Below are positions 1 to 14,803 of a stretch of DNA of 32,107 nt, piece by piece. Source of the DNA: Bacteroidaceae bacterium (GTDB lineage: Bacteria; Bacteroidota; Bacteroidia; Bacteroidales; Bacteroidaceae); NCBI GenBank assembly GCA_017420875.1, contig JAFQNW010000171.1, positions 1 through 32,107 of the forward strand, written 5' to 3'. How positions within the stretch are numbered: position 1 is the first letter of the stretch; every line of letters begins with the position of its first letter. The position numbers and the translations under genes are program-made. The notes under the pieces were generated by a model, which made no database searches, had not been told where the DNA came from, and worked only from the letters and a program-made list of their open reading frames with translations.

Positions 1-101
1 ATAATATATATAATAAGTTTAACCCCCTTGTTTGGCCCCCCGTATTTGCTGAAATGGTGAAATGAAATGCTTCTCTTCGTGTTCTCCGGCCGCACGAAAA
101 T

Positions 102-165
102 CGACGTTTTTCCAAAACGTGAAGGCGTTTGAGGGAAAACGTCAGCACGTTTTAAAAAAACGTCG
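102..165. repeat. Long imperfect hairpin, possible terminator or repeat element
   Basis: Three nested stems separated by small symmetric internal loops. The outer arm CGACGTTTTT (from 102) pairs with AAAAACGTCG (to 165), then AAAACGTG pairs with CACGTTTT, then CGTTT pairs with AAACG around a short loop. On the minus strand it contains AAACGTGCTGACGTTTT, nearly the same core as the perfect hairpin at 31139-31198. It lies about 170 nt downstream of the GH97 stop codon, so it could end that transcript, but that role is inferred. It could equally be a dispersed palindromic repeat. Confidence 0.6.
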
Positions 166-207
166 TGAGGAGGGGGTGATTTTGTGGAAAAATAAATGTT
201 CAAAACC

Positions 208-239
208 TTGACAAGCGGGTTACAAATGTGGTATATTTG
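208..239 (+). promoter_or_regulatory. Bacteroides-type promoter pointing toward the GH97 3' end
   Basis: A -7 element TATATTTG at 232-239 matches TAnnTTTG exactly. TTG at 208-210 lies 21 nt upstream and partly matches the -33 TTTG element. Transcription would start near 245 and run into the 3' end of the oppositely oriented GH97 gene. An ATG at 266 opens a reading frame beginning MTHIWILLVGLMGLMG, but most of that frame lies antisense to GH97, so I do not call it a gene. The stretch at 291-312 is a short tandem repeat of a GCCTGATGG unit. The rest of 1-331 shows no supported gene. Confidence 0.45.
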
Positions 240-331
240 CGTATACACAAAAACACACTAGCAACATGACACACATTTGGATTCTCCTTGTCGGCCTGAT
301 GGGCCTGATGGGCTTTCACCGGCTTTTTCAC

Positions 332-2551
<2,220 letters not shown>

Positions 2552-2578
2552 TTAAGTCTAGTTTAGTAATTGTTCGTT

Positions 2579-5871
<3,293 letters not shown>

Positions 5872-5927
5872 GGTATTTATTTTGGTTTTTTTGGGTTTTA
5901 GGGAGTGATATACTTCTTGACACGATT

Positions 5928-6012
5928 TGTCATTCAGACGACCGAAGGGAGGAAGAATCCCGGTAACACTCACTTGATGTACTCGAGATCCTTCGCTTCG
6001 CTCTGGATGACA
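5928..6012. repeat. Inverted pair of the Bacteroidetes TGTCATyCAGA repeat
   Basis: Two diverged copies of one repeat face each other. The minus strand starts TGTCATCCAGAGCGAAGCGA and ends with TCTGAATGACA; the terminal 11-mers match at 10 of 11 positions when inverted, and both arms contain CGAAG..GATC/AATC. Read through in frame it gives CHPERSEGSR, a peptide string familiar from mis-extended ORFs in Bacteroidetes genomes. It starts 7 nt past the malQ stop codon and ends 57 nt before the transporter start, so the mRNA between the two genes can fold into a long hairpin. Confidence 0.75.
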
Positions 6013-6019
6013 CTGGATA

Positions 6020-8698
6020 TTAGTATCTTCCTGTTTCGTCAATCATTTCAGTCAGCTTCTTGTTGAAGGCCTTCTTCTTCATCAAAGCTTCCAAAGTGAG
6101 GTGCATGCGGTAACGCCAGTAGTGGCGTGGGTTGGCCGGCACGTTGATGCGTTCGGCGTCTACATCCGGATAGCGGAGCTCTTCGTCCATGGACAACCAG
6201 TCCTGGAACGAAAGGATGCAGAGCAACGACGGGCATTGCAGGTGCTGGCGGATGATGTCTTCGCAAATCCATCCCGGTGCAGCGGCAGGCACTTCTCCCC
6301 ATTGGTTCAACACCTTGTTGTAGTAGTTGGCTGTGAGTTCAGGATCTTCTTCCCACCAGCCGCGGAGGGTAGCCATGTCGTGAGTCGAGATGGTACATAC
6401 CGAGCGGAGCGGATATTCTTCCAGATGACCGAACTCGTGTGCCGGATTCTTCGGCATGCGTTGGATTTCGAGGCTCAGAATCTGTAGCTGTTCCATCACC
6501 CAAGGCACACAGTCGGGCACCATACCCAAGTCTTCACCGCAAACCAGCATGGAAGTGCATTGGGTAAGCATCGGCAATTTCTTCATGGCTTCGCCGTACC
6601 AGAACTGGTTGTGACGCTGGTAGTAGTAATGGTTGTACAGGTTGTTGAACGCAGCCTTTTCCTGATCGTTCAGGCGTTCGAAGATGAAGTCGTTCTGAAC
6701 GGTGATACGCGGATGGTAAGTGGAAGGGTTCTTGCGGTCGGGCACAAACAATACGTTGCTGATCAAGGTGTACAAGCCTTCGCGGAGGAGGACACTTTCT
6801 TCGTCCTTCTTTCCGGCAAACCAAGCTTCTACCTTGCGTTGGGTATCAAATTCCGGACGCATTTCCCAGATGTCATCGTGGCTGTTCTGCAAGAACGTTT
6901 CCTGGACGAAGGCGGCCTTTTCGCCAAACAAGCGGTTCAGGATATCGTCGTTGATGAACGGACGGGTCATGAAATCCTTCTGGAAGCCCAAACCGAAGCT
7001 TTCGATTTCTTCGACACCCATCGGGAGGGCAGGCACGAACTGACCGAGCAAACCATGTACCGAGTGTGCCGGGATTTCCCAAATGCGGAAGAAACCCAGG
7101 ATGTGGTCGATGCGGTAAGCAGTGAAGTATTCGGCCATCTTGCGGAAACGCTTCTGCCACCACAGGTAATTGTCTTGTTCCATGACATCCCAGTTGTAGG
7201 TAGGGAAGCCCCAGTTCTGTCCGTTTACCGAGAATGCATCGGGTGGTGCACCGGCTTGTCCGTTCATGTTGAAGTAATAAGGTTCAATCCAGGCTTCTAC
7301 GCTGTTGCGGCTGATGCCGATAGGAATGTCACCCTTGAAGATGATGCCTTTCTGACGGGCATAGTTTCCGGCATCCAGCAACTGGATGTGCAGGTTGTAT
7401 TGGATGTAATAATAGTAAGCGATGTGTTCATAGCATTCGCTTTCGGGAGCACACATGGCTGCGATGGCCTTGGCGTCGTAAGTCTGATGTTCGGGCCATT
7501 GGCTGAAGTCGGGTGTGCCGTACAAGTCTCTCAAATGTGAGAAGGCTGCATAAGGCAACAACCAATGCTCGTTTTCCTGGAAGAACTTCTTGAAGTCGGC
7601 CGATGCCAACAAACGCTTGCCGGTTTGCAAGTACATCAGGCGGATGTATTCACGCTTGGCATTGTTCACAGCCTCGTAGTCAATCTGTGGCAAGGCATTC
7701 AGTTCCAAACGTTTCTGCTCGAAAGCAGCCGCAGCTTCCTTGTCCTTCATCTTGCCCAGTTGGCGAAGGTCGATGTACATTGGGTGGAAGGCGTAGATGG
7801 AGATGCTGTTGTAGGGATAAGAGTCCATCCAGGTGTTGGTGATGGTGGTATCGTTGATGGGGAGAATCTGAACCGCCTGTTGGTGAGTCTGTTCTGCCCA
7901 GTCAATCAGCTTCTTCAAGTCGCCGAAGTCGCCTACACCGTAGCTTCCTTCGCTGCGGAGCGAGAATACCGGGATAGCAGTACCGGCAATCTTGCGTGAC
8001 ATGGAGCCGAACATCACTTCCATTTCGGTAGTCAAGAAGATTTCTCCCTTGTGCAGGTTACTTAGGTAAAGCTGACGGTTGGCACCATTTTCCCATTCTT
8101 CCACTTGGGCTGTGTCGGCATTGAGTGCCACGAACTTGTATTCGAGTGGGAACTGGATGTCGATGGCCGGAATGGTAGCTATCCATTCGTTATTCTGGAT
8201 TTCTTCCATGATGACGGCTTTGCTGGCCTCCCAATTGCCCAACTTGCTGTGGTTACCGCAGATACCCAACACTTGCTTGCGGTGGTGCAGGCAAGGACAG
8301 ATGGCACGGAAGATGATGTCGCCATTACCCGATACCTGAGCCTTGGGAGTCTTTCTTTCTACGGCATTTCCGCTGAAAGCAGAGCTGTATAGATAGGATG
8401 CTCCCGGAAGGTCTTTCCAAGCATCGTTCAGAATGTAGTGGCAATTGCGTTTCTTGCTCGGGCAGAAGATGTGTGCCATGGTTCCGCTTTCGCGACGGCA
8501 GCACTGGCCGTCACAAAATACACCGTAGCGGTAAGTCAGTGGAACGCCTGCTGCAGCATCACTGGTTTCTGTACTTCCTTCCCAGATGATGCCGTCGTGG
8601 GTGTTCAGCATGATGGGAGTGTTCTCTTTCCCTTCCAGCATGACGCCAATGGATTCGCCCCATGCTGTGCGGTACTCTATGTGAAATGTGAGTTTCAT
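6020..8698 (-). CDS. malQ: 4-alpha-glucanotransferase (amylomaltase, GH77) with two CBM20 domains
   Basis: Cytoplasmic enzyme that disproportionates maltooligosaccharides and releases glucose. It is 892 aa from the ATG at 8698 (MKLTFHIEYRTAWGES), which starts directly in the first starch-binding domain; the longer frame to 8773 crosses the promoter. Two CBM20-like domains occupy about 1-110 and 128-230, and GH77 follows from about 235. GH77 signatures are present: AYRIDHILGFFRIWEIP (nucleophile D), VCGEDLGMVPDCVP (acid/base E) and STHDMATLRGWW (HD). No signal peptide. The tandem-CBM20 design resembles plant DPE2 and is common in Bacteroidetes. First gene of the starch block, followed by the transporter. 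Confidence 0.94.
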   Translation of the reverse strand: MKLTFHIEYRTAWGESIGVMLEGKENTPIMLNTHDGIIWEGSTETSDAAAGVPLTYRYGVFCDGQCCRRESGTMAHIFCPSKKRNCHYILNDAWKDLPGASYLYSSAFSGNAVERKTPKAQVSGNGDIIFRAICPCLHHRKQVLGICGNHSKLGNWEASKAVIMEEIQNNEWIATIPAIDIQFPLEYKFVALNADTAQVEEWENGANRQLYLSNLHKGEIFLTTEMEVMFGSMSRKIAGTAIPVFSLRSEGSYGVGDFGDLKKLIDWAEQTHQQAVQILPINDTTITNTWMDSYPYNSISIYAFHPMYIDLRQLGKMKDKEAAAAFEQKRLELNALPQIDYEAVNNAKREYIRLMYLQTGKRLLASADFKKFFQENEHWLLPYAAFSHLRDLYGTPDFSQWPEHQTYDAKAIAAMCAPESECYEHIAYYYYIQYNLHIQLLDAGNYARQKGIIFKGDIPIGISRNSVEAWIEPYYFNMNGQAGAPPDAFSVNGQNWGFPTYNWDVMEQDNYLWWQKRFRKMAEYFTAYRIDHILGFFRIWEIPAHSVHGLLGQFVPALPMGVEEIESFGLGFQKDFMTRPFINDDILNRLFGEKAAFVQETFLQNSHDDIWEMRPEFDTQRKVEAWFAGKKDEESVLLREGLYTLISNVLFVPDRKNPSTYHPRITVQNDFIFERLNDQEKAAFNNLYNHYYYQRHNQFWYGEAMKKLPMLTQCTSMLVCGEDLGMVPDCVPWVMEQLQILSLEIQRMPKNPAHEFGHLEEYPLRSVCTISTHDMATLRGWWEEDPELTANYYNKVLNQWGEVPAAAPGWICEDIIRQHLQCPSLLCILSFQDWLSMDEELRYPDVDAERINVPANPRHYWRYRMHLTLEALMKKKAFNKKLTEMIDETGRY

Positions 8699-8731
8699 AG
8701 TTATATAGGTTTTAAAACGTTCAATTATTTC

Positions 8732-8739
8732 CAAAAATA
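8732..8739 (-). promoter_or_regulatory. malQ promoter -7 element
   Basis: The minus strand reads TATTTTTG, an exact TAnnTTTG match, 33 nt upstream of the malQ ATG. No clear TTTG lies 19-21 nt further upstream, so this is a partial promoter call. The rest of the 8699-8859 stretch is A/T-rich with nothing else recognisable. Confidence 0.4.
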
Positions 8740-8859
8740 GGATTTTAATCTTGAAAAATAGCCTTTTAGACAAAAAATATAGTAAAATAATTTTTGTTCA
8801 CGTTTGACGTGTGCTTTGAGAAGGTCCATTTTTCTCCCTATTCATCGAAGTTTGGGCAT

Positions 8860-8889
8860 AAAAAAAGTCCCGAACCTAAGCCCGGGACT
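8860..8889 (-). terminator. Rho-independent terminator of gyrB
   Basis: The minus strand has a 7-bp stem AGTCCCG (8889-8883) and CGGGACT (8872-8866) around a 10-nt loop, followed by a run of seven T (8866-8860). It lies about 50 nt after the gyrB stop codon, which fits. Confidence 0.85.
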
Positions 8890-8940
8890 ACCTCGTTGTA
8901 AGATGTGAGGATGGATTTAAATGTAAAAAGATGATGATTA

Positions 8941-10923
<1,983 letters not shown>

Positions 10924-10948
10924 TTAATAGTTCGATTGTTTAAGTTTT

Positions 10949-10980
10949 CAAAGATACAAAAAATGTGTGAAAGAAACAGA
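10949..10980 (-). promoter_or_regulatory. gyrB promoter
   Basis: On the minus strand the -7 element TATCTTTG (10956-10949) matches TAnnTTTG exactly. TCTG (10980-10977) lies 20 nt upstream, matching 3 of 4 bases of the -33 TTTG. The predicted leader is about 22 nt before the ATG at 10920. Confidence 0.6.
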
Positions 10981-11036
10981 TTTTTCGTGGTAAAAATCGT
11001 AAAAATAATTGCCGCTTCGGGTAGGTGGTATAACGA

Positions 11037-11069
11037 CAAAAGGCCGAACCTTTTTTGAGGTTCAGCCTT
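11037..11069 (-). terminator. Terminator downstream of rpsT
   Basis: A near-perfect 12-bp stem, AAGGCTGAACCT and AGGTTCGGCCTT on the minus strand (one G-T pair), with a 6-nt loop and a short T run after it. It lies about 25 nt past the rpsT stop codon. The T run is short, so termination may be incomplete. Confidence 0.75.
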
Positions 11070-11095
11070 GTTTATCTTTTGTACTCCGACAATGA

Positions 11096-11350
11096 TTAAG
11101 CGAGCTTGCTGATGTGAGCAGCCAACTTAGACTTCAAGTTAGATGCCTTGTTCTTGTGGATAATGTTACGCTTAGCCAATTTGTCCAACATCTTTTGAAC
11201 GCCTGGGAACATAGCAGCAGCTTCTGCCTTGTCATGAGTGTTGCGAAGCTTCTTCACTGCATTACGCATAGTCTTTGCATAATATCTGTTGTGAAGTCTT
11301 CTCTTTTCTTCTTGTCTGATTCTCTTGATTGATGATTTGTGATTTGCCAT
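11096..11350 (-). CDS. rpsT: 30S ribosomal protein S20
   Basis: Small primary rRNA-binding protein of the 30S subunit, 84 aa. The start [19 protein letters not shown] and the highly basic, helix-rich composition are diagnostic of S20, as is the KGIIHKNKA-like segment, here [17 protein letters not shown] near the C-terminus. It lies 44 nt downstream of the tRNA-Glu gene on the same strand with no separate promoter seen, so it may be read through from the tRNA promoter. Confidence 0.95.
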   Translation of the reverse strand: MANHKSSIKRIRQEEKRRLHNRYYAKTMRNAVKKLRNTHDKAEAAAMFPGVQKMLDKLAKRNIIHKNKASNLKSKLAAHISKLA

Positions 11351-11394
11351 CTCGACTAATCTTTAAATTGTTCTTTATTCTTTTTTCTTATTAG

Positions 11395-11466
11395 TAGTCC
11401 GTGGGGGAATCGAACCCCCCTTGCAAGAATGAAAATCTTGAGTACTAACCGATATACGAACGGACC
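11395..11466 (-). tRNA. tRNA-Glu (anticodon TTC)
   Basis: 72-nt cloverleaf on the minus strand. Acceptor arms GGTCCGT and ACGGACT pair, with a G-T at the first pair. The anticodon loop is ATTTTCATT with TTC as the anticodon, and the T arm carries GGTTCGATTCC. No CCA is encoded; the bases after the discriminator are CTA. It lies downstream of tRNA-Asp and upstream of rpsT. Confidence 0.93.
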
Positions 11467-11501
11467 ATCCTTCTTTGACGATTCATGTGCCTAAGCAACA
11501 T

Positions 11502-11578
11502 TGGCGGTATGGACGGGACTCGAACCCGCGACCCCCTGCGTGACAGGCAGGTATTCTAACCAGCTGAACTACCACACC
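11502..11578 (-). tRNA. tRNA-Asp (anticodon GTC) with encoded CCA
   Basis: Acceptor arms GGTGTGG and CCATACC pair with one G-T. The anticodon stem-loop CCTGCCTGTCACGCAGG carries GTC, and the T arm reads CGGGTTCGAGTCCCG. Discriminator G is followed by a genomically encoded CCA (11504-11502). First transcribed gene of the tRNA-Asp, tRNA-Glu, rpsT group. Confidence 0.95.
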
Positions 11579-11618
11579 TTTTGTGTCAAAGAATCGGCTT
11601 CGTTTCCGAAAGCGATTG

Positions 11619-11649
11619 CAAAAGTAGAATGTTTTTTTGAATTGGCAAA
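11619..11649 (-). promoter_or_regulatory. Consensus promoter for the tRNA-Asp/tRNA-Glu transcript
   Basis: The minus strand has TTTG (11649-11646), exactly 19 nt, then TACTTTTG (11626-11619). Both elements and the spacing match the Bacteroides consensus perfectly, the best match in the window. It lies about 40 nt upstream of tRNA-Asp, as expected for a strongly expressed stable-RNA operon. Confidence 0.8.
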
Positions 11650-11674
11650 ACATTCCGAAGAAAAAATATGATTT

Positions 11675-11707
11675 TTCGTGCAATTTACAGGGAAATCCGT
11701 ATTTTTG
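11675..11707 (+). promoter_or_regulatory. recO promoter
   Basis: The -7 element TATTTTTG (11700-11707) is an exact TAnnTTTG match. TTCG (11675-11678) lies 21 nt upstream as an imperfect -33. The predicted leader to the ATG at 11733 is about 20 nt. It diverges from the tRNA promoter about 25 bp away. Confidence 0.55.
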
Positions 11708-11732
11708 TAACGGATAAAAGAGCCAAAAACCG

Positions 11733-12461
11733 ATGTTTCAGAAGACAATAGGCATTGTACTGCACACGTTGAAGTATAACGACTCGTCGAACGTGGTGGA
11801 TGTGTATACCAAGGAGTGGGGAAGGACTTCGTTTGTGGTAGGCATACCCCGTTCACGCAAGTCGGGCATGCGTTCGGCCCTCTTCCAGCCCTTGGCATTG
11901 ATCGAGGTGGAAGCCGATATCCGTCCCAACGTCCGTTTGCACCGCATGCGGGAGGTGAAGCTGGCTTATCCGTTCCGCTCGTTGCCTTTCCATCCTTATA
12001 AATCCTCCATTGCCATGTTCCTGGCTGAGTTCCTTTATCGGGCCTTGAAGGAAGAGGCTCCCAACGAACCGCTTTTTGCCTATCTTCAGCATTCCATTCT
12101 TTGGCTGGATGCTTGCGAGGACAGGAGTTTTGCCAACTTCCATCTGGTCTTCCTGATGCGTCTGTCCCGTTTCCTGGGCCTTTATCCCAACCTGGAAGAT
12201 TATGATGCCGGCGATTATTTTGATATGGTAAATGCCAGTTTCAGTCCCATCGTCCCTTCGAGCGGTGTTTACCTGAAGCCCGACGAGGCTTCCCGCATCC
12301 GGTTGTTGATGCGAATGAACTACGACACCATGCATCTGTTTGGTATGAACCGTGCGGAGCGAGGCCGTTGTTTGACGGTAATTAATGACTATTACCGTTT
12401 GCACTTACCCGATTTCCCGATCTTGAAGTCGCTCGATGTGTTGAAGGAATTGTTCGATTGA
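11733..12461 (+). CDS. recO: DNA repair protein RecO
   Basis: Recombination mediator of the RecFOR pathway that loads RecA on SSB-coated single-stranded DNA. 242 aa, normal length. The N-terminal OB-fold starts [30 protein letters not shown], with the conserved [22 protein letters not shown] stretch; the helical C-terminal domain follows from about residue 85. The zinc-binding cysteine motif seen in some bacterial RecO proteins is absent. The only plus-strand gene between the gyrB block and the dcw cluster. Its 3' end meets the oppositely oriented FAD-oxidoreductase remnant. I found no clear terminator after it. Confidence 0.92.
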   Translation: MFQKTIGIVLHTLKYNDSSNVVDVYTKEWGRTSFVVGIPRSRKSGMRSALFQPLALIEVEADIRPNVRLHRMREVKLAYPFRSLPFHPYKSSIAMFLAEFLYRALKEEAPNEPLFAYLQHSILWLDACEDRSFANFHLVFLMRLSRFLGLYPNLEDYDAGDYFDMVNASFSPIVPSSGVYLKPDEASRIRLLMRMNYDTMHLFGMNRAERGRCLTVINDYYRLHLPDFPILKSLDVLKELFD

Positions 12462-12469
12462 TGGACGGA

Positions 12470-12936
12470 TCATTCGTTTCGTTTTGTCATATTTTTCATT
12501 GTTTCCAGCAAATCTTCCACTTCTTCCTGCGTCATCCCGATGGTTTGGATGTAGTCGCACACCATTCGGCAGAAGTTCTCCGGTTTCGATTGCTTGGTTA
12601 TAAGCACGAATCACTTCATCGGTGTCGAACTCCATGCCTTGGGAGGAAAGCCAAAAGAAATAGGAACCTGGTTGACGGACAGCATCGGGCGACTTGACGC
12701 GTTCGGCTCCAGCCAATGCCGCTATGGTGGCGTTTCCTGTAGCATCCACTATTTGCTTGCCTGTCACCGAAGCAACTTCCCATCCTTTTTCTGTATGATT
12801 GATGGATGTCACCTCTACATTCATCATCAGTTCGACACCTGCTTCTTGAAGCATCTCAAAAGAGTAATGAATATACGGGGAAAAGGGTGGAGGAGTTTGG
12901 ATATGTTCATATGCATAGGTCGATGGTTGATGATTG
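12470..12936 (-). pseudogene. Remnant of an FAD-dependent oxidoreductase
   Basis: A minus-strand stretch encodes an internal fragment without an N-terminus. In frame from about 12936 it reads YAYEHIQTPPPFSPYIHYSF, then EMLQEAGVELMMNVEVTSIN, then QIVDATGNATIAALAGAERV and a further 40 or so residues to AYNQAIETGEL. The VDATGNATIAALAG segment is typical of the FAD-dependent oxidoreductase family (Pfam FAD_oxidored type). The GxGxxG dinucleotide-binding N-terminus is missing. After about 12590 the coding sense seems to move to the +1 frame, which reads ENFCRMVCDYIQTIGMTQEE and stops at TGA 12470-12472, suggesting a frameshift plus a large deletion. An ATG at 12854 allows a 149-aa ORF, but it is unlikely to fold as a working enzyme. 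The exact original gene is unknown. Confidence 0.65.
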
Positions 12937-12938
12937 TT

Positions 12939-12973
12939 GAAAAAAGAAGTGGATGCGTTTTTTACACATCCAC
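12939..12973 (-). terminator. Terminator at the end of the dcw/yqeY transcript
   Basis: The minus strand forms GTGGATG (12973-12967) and CATCCAC (12955-12949) around an 11-nt loop that can add two more pairs past a mismatch, followed by TTCTTTTTT. It starts 12 nt after the stop codon of the YqeY-like gene and is the first clear terminator after mraZ, so it probably ends the whole cluster. Confidence 0.8.
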
Positions 12974-12984
12974 CTCTCTAATAT

Positions 12985-13434
12985 TTATCCCAAGAGTTCC
13001 TTCACCTTGGCAGAGATGGCACGACCTTCGGCCAATCCGGCCAACTTCTTGGTGGCAGTACCCATCACCTTGCCCATGTCCTTCGGGCCGGTGGCACCTA
13101 CTTCGGCAATGATGGCTTTCAAGGCAACTTCTAGTTCTTCGGCACTCATCTGCTTGGGCAGGTAAGTTTCGATGACGGCTACTTGAGCGAGTTCGGCTTC
13201 GGCTAAGTCGGCACGGCCCTGTTCATTGTAAAGGGTAGCCGAGTCCTTGCCTTGCTTCACGAGCTTCTGCATGATTTTCAGGGCAGCATCGTCGGTCAGC
13301 GTGTCGTTGGCACCCGGAGCGGTTTTGGCTTCGAGGAATACCTTCTTGATATTGCGTAATGTTTCGAGTCTTACTTTATCCTTTGCCTTCATGGCATCCT
13401 TGATGTCGTTGCTGATGCGGTCAAACATTTCCAT
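12985..13434 (-). CDS. yqeY: GatB/YqeY domain protein
   Basis: Small helical protein (149 aa) of the YqeY family, related to the tail domain of the GatB amidotransferase subunit. The family is suspected to act on tRNA-linked reactions, but its function is not established. The start MEMFDRISNDIKDAMKAKDKVRLETLRNIKK is typical, as is the C-terminal GKVMGTATKKLAGLAEGRAISAKVKELL. It begins 14 nt after the ftsZ stop codon and is the last gene of the dcw transcript, so it is likely co-expressed with division genes. The product is intact. Confidence 0.88.
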   Translation of the reverse strand: MEMFDRISNDIKDAMKAKDKVRLETLRNIKKVFLEAKTAPGANDTLTDDAALKIMQKLVKQGKDSATLYNEQGRADLAEAELAQVAVIETYLPKQMSAEELEVALKAIIAEVGATGPKDMGKVMGTATKKLAGLAEGRAISAKVKELLG

Positions 13435-13448
13435 AATGATTCTTTTGA

Positions 13449-14765
13449 TTAAAAGTGGATAATATTTTCGTTTTCGTTGGTTTCTTTTTCCATGCTTCCG
13501 AAGCCCTCGTCGATGGTGTTCTTGGTTTGGATGCTGTCGAGCATGTCCTTGCTACGCTGGAAGGTAGGAACGGTTTCGACCATGCTGATGATGTTGTCGT
13601 TGTCCAGGTCTTCCAACGAGAAGAGGTAGATATTGCGACGTGGCTTGCGACGGATTTTGGCCGAGCTGTCCTTGCCATAGAATCCTTCGCGACGGATGCG
13701 TCTTTCTTCTTCCTTTTCTTCTTCTTCGGCCTTCCGCTTTTCTTCCTCGATGGTACGCTTCACGATGCGGTCGTCCATTTCCTTGACGTGGATGTCCTGA
13801 ACACCGAATCCGGTAGCCAACAAGGTGATTTTCACTTTATCGCCCAATGTGTCGTCGATGGCGATACCGAACTTGGTTTCGAAATCGCGGTTGAAGCGGT
13901 TCATGAATTCTTTCACTTCGTCCATTTCGCTCATCATCAGCTTCTTCTGCGAGCTGTATGAGATGTTGAGCAGCACTTTCTTGGACTTGAAGATGTCGTT
14001 GTTGTTGAGCAAAGGCGAGTGCTGGGCATTCTGGATGGCAGTGCTTACACGGTTTTCGCCTTCGCCATAGCCGGTACTCATGATGGCGACTCCGCCGTCC
14101 TTCAGCACGGTCTTCACATCGTTGAAGTCGAGGTTCACCTTACCACGCATGGTGATGATTTCGGCAATGCTCTTGGCGGCTACCGAAAGGGTGTCGTCGG
14201 CACGGTCGAAAGCATCGTCCAGTGACAGGTCGCTATAGATTTCGCTGAGGCGTTCGTTGTTGATGACCAACAAGGCATCGACATTCTTGCTGATTTCTTC
14301 CACACCGTCCAAGGCCTGGTCGATTTTCTTGTCGCCTTCCCAACGGAAAGGAATGGTCACGATACCTACGGTAAGGATGTCCATGTCCTTGGCTACCTTG
14401 GCAATGAGCGGAGCTGCACCGGTACCGGTACCACCACCCATACCGGCAGTGATGAATACCATCTTGGTGCCGTCGTTCAGCATGTTCTGTACCTCTTCCA
14501 GACTTTCTTCGGTTGCTTCGCGGGCTTTCTGAGGACGGTTGCCGGCACCCAACCCTTCGTGGCCAAGCTGCAACTTGACGGGGACGGGCGATTCTTCCAG
14601 GGCTTTACTATCGGTATTGCATACGACAAAGGCTACGTCGTGGATACCTTCCTTATACATGTGGTTGACTGCATTGCCTCCACCACCGCCTACGCCAATT
14701 ACCTTGATGATGCAGGAGGTTGGAGATGGGAAGTCGAATGGCATTATGTTGTTTTCTTCTGACAT
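13449..14765 (-). CDS. ftsZ: Cell division protein FtsZ
   Basis: Tubulin-like GTPase that forms the cytokinetic Z-ring. 438 aa. The N-terminal GTPase domain shows IKVIGVGGGGGNAVNHM (19-36) and the tubulin signature GGGTGTGAAP (110-119); the T7 synergy loop is NLDFNDVK, which completes the active site of the next subunit. After the second domain come a charged linker rich in E, K and R (KRKAEEEEKEEERRIRREG) and a Bacteroidetes-style tail. The E. coli-like C-terminal IPAFLR-type peptide is not seen; the segment DNDNIISMVETVPTFQRSKD may serve instead, which is inference. It lies 38 nt after ftsA. Confidence 0.96.
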   Translation of the reverse strand: MSEENNIMPFDFPSPTSCIIKVIGVGGGGGNAVNHMYKEGIHDVAFVVCNTDSKALEESPVPVKLQLGHEGLGAGNRPQKAREATEESLEEVQNMLNDGTKMVFITAGMGGGTGTGAAPLIAKVAKDMDILTVGIVTIPFRWEGDKKIDQALDGVEEISKNVDALLVINNERLSEIYSDLSLDDAFDRADDTLSVAAKSIAEIITMRGKVNLDFNDVKTVLKDGGVAIMSTGYGEGENRVSTAIQNAQHSPLLNNNDIFKSKKVLLNISYSSQKKLMMSEMDEVKEFMNRFNRDFETKFGIAIDDTLGDKVKITLLATGFGVQDIHVKEMDDRIVKRTIEEEKRKAEEEEKEEERRIRREGFYGKDSSAKIRRKPRRNIYLFSLEDLDNDNIISMVETVPTFQRSKDMLDSIQTKNTIDEGFGSMEKETNENENIIHF

Positions 14766-14803
14766 ATCTATCTATTTTTATCAGTGGATGTATTCGGGTT
14801 AAA

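Noticed and set aside
5872..6042. N-terminal extension of the transporter (57 residues)
   Set aside because: It is translated from the palindromic repeat; the family N-terminus begins at the ATG at 5871.
12462..12500. Terminator for recO
   Set aside because: No hairpin followed by a T run could be made out just after the recO stop codon.
12405..12854. 149-aa ORF as a complete small gene
   Set aside because: Homologous-looking sequence continues in frame upstream of the ATG to about 12936, the cofactor-binding N-terminus is missing, and the C-terminal part shifts frame and runs antisense into recO. It is treated as a pseudogene.
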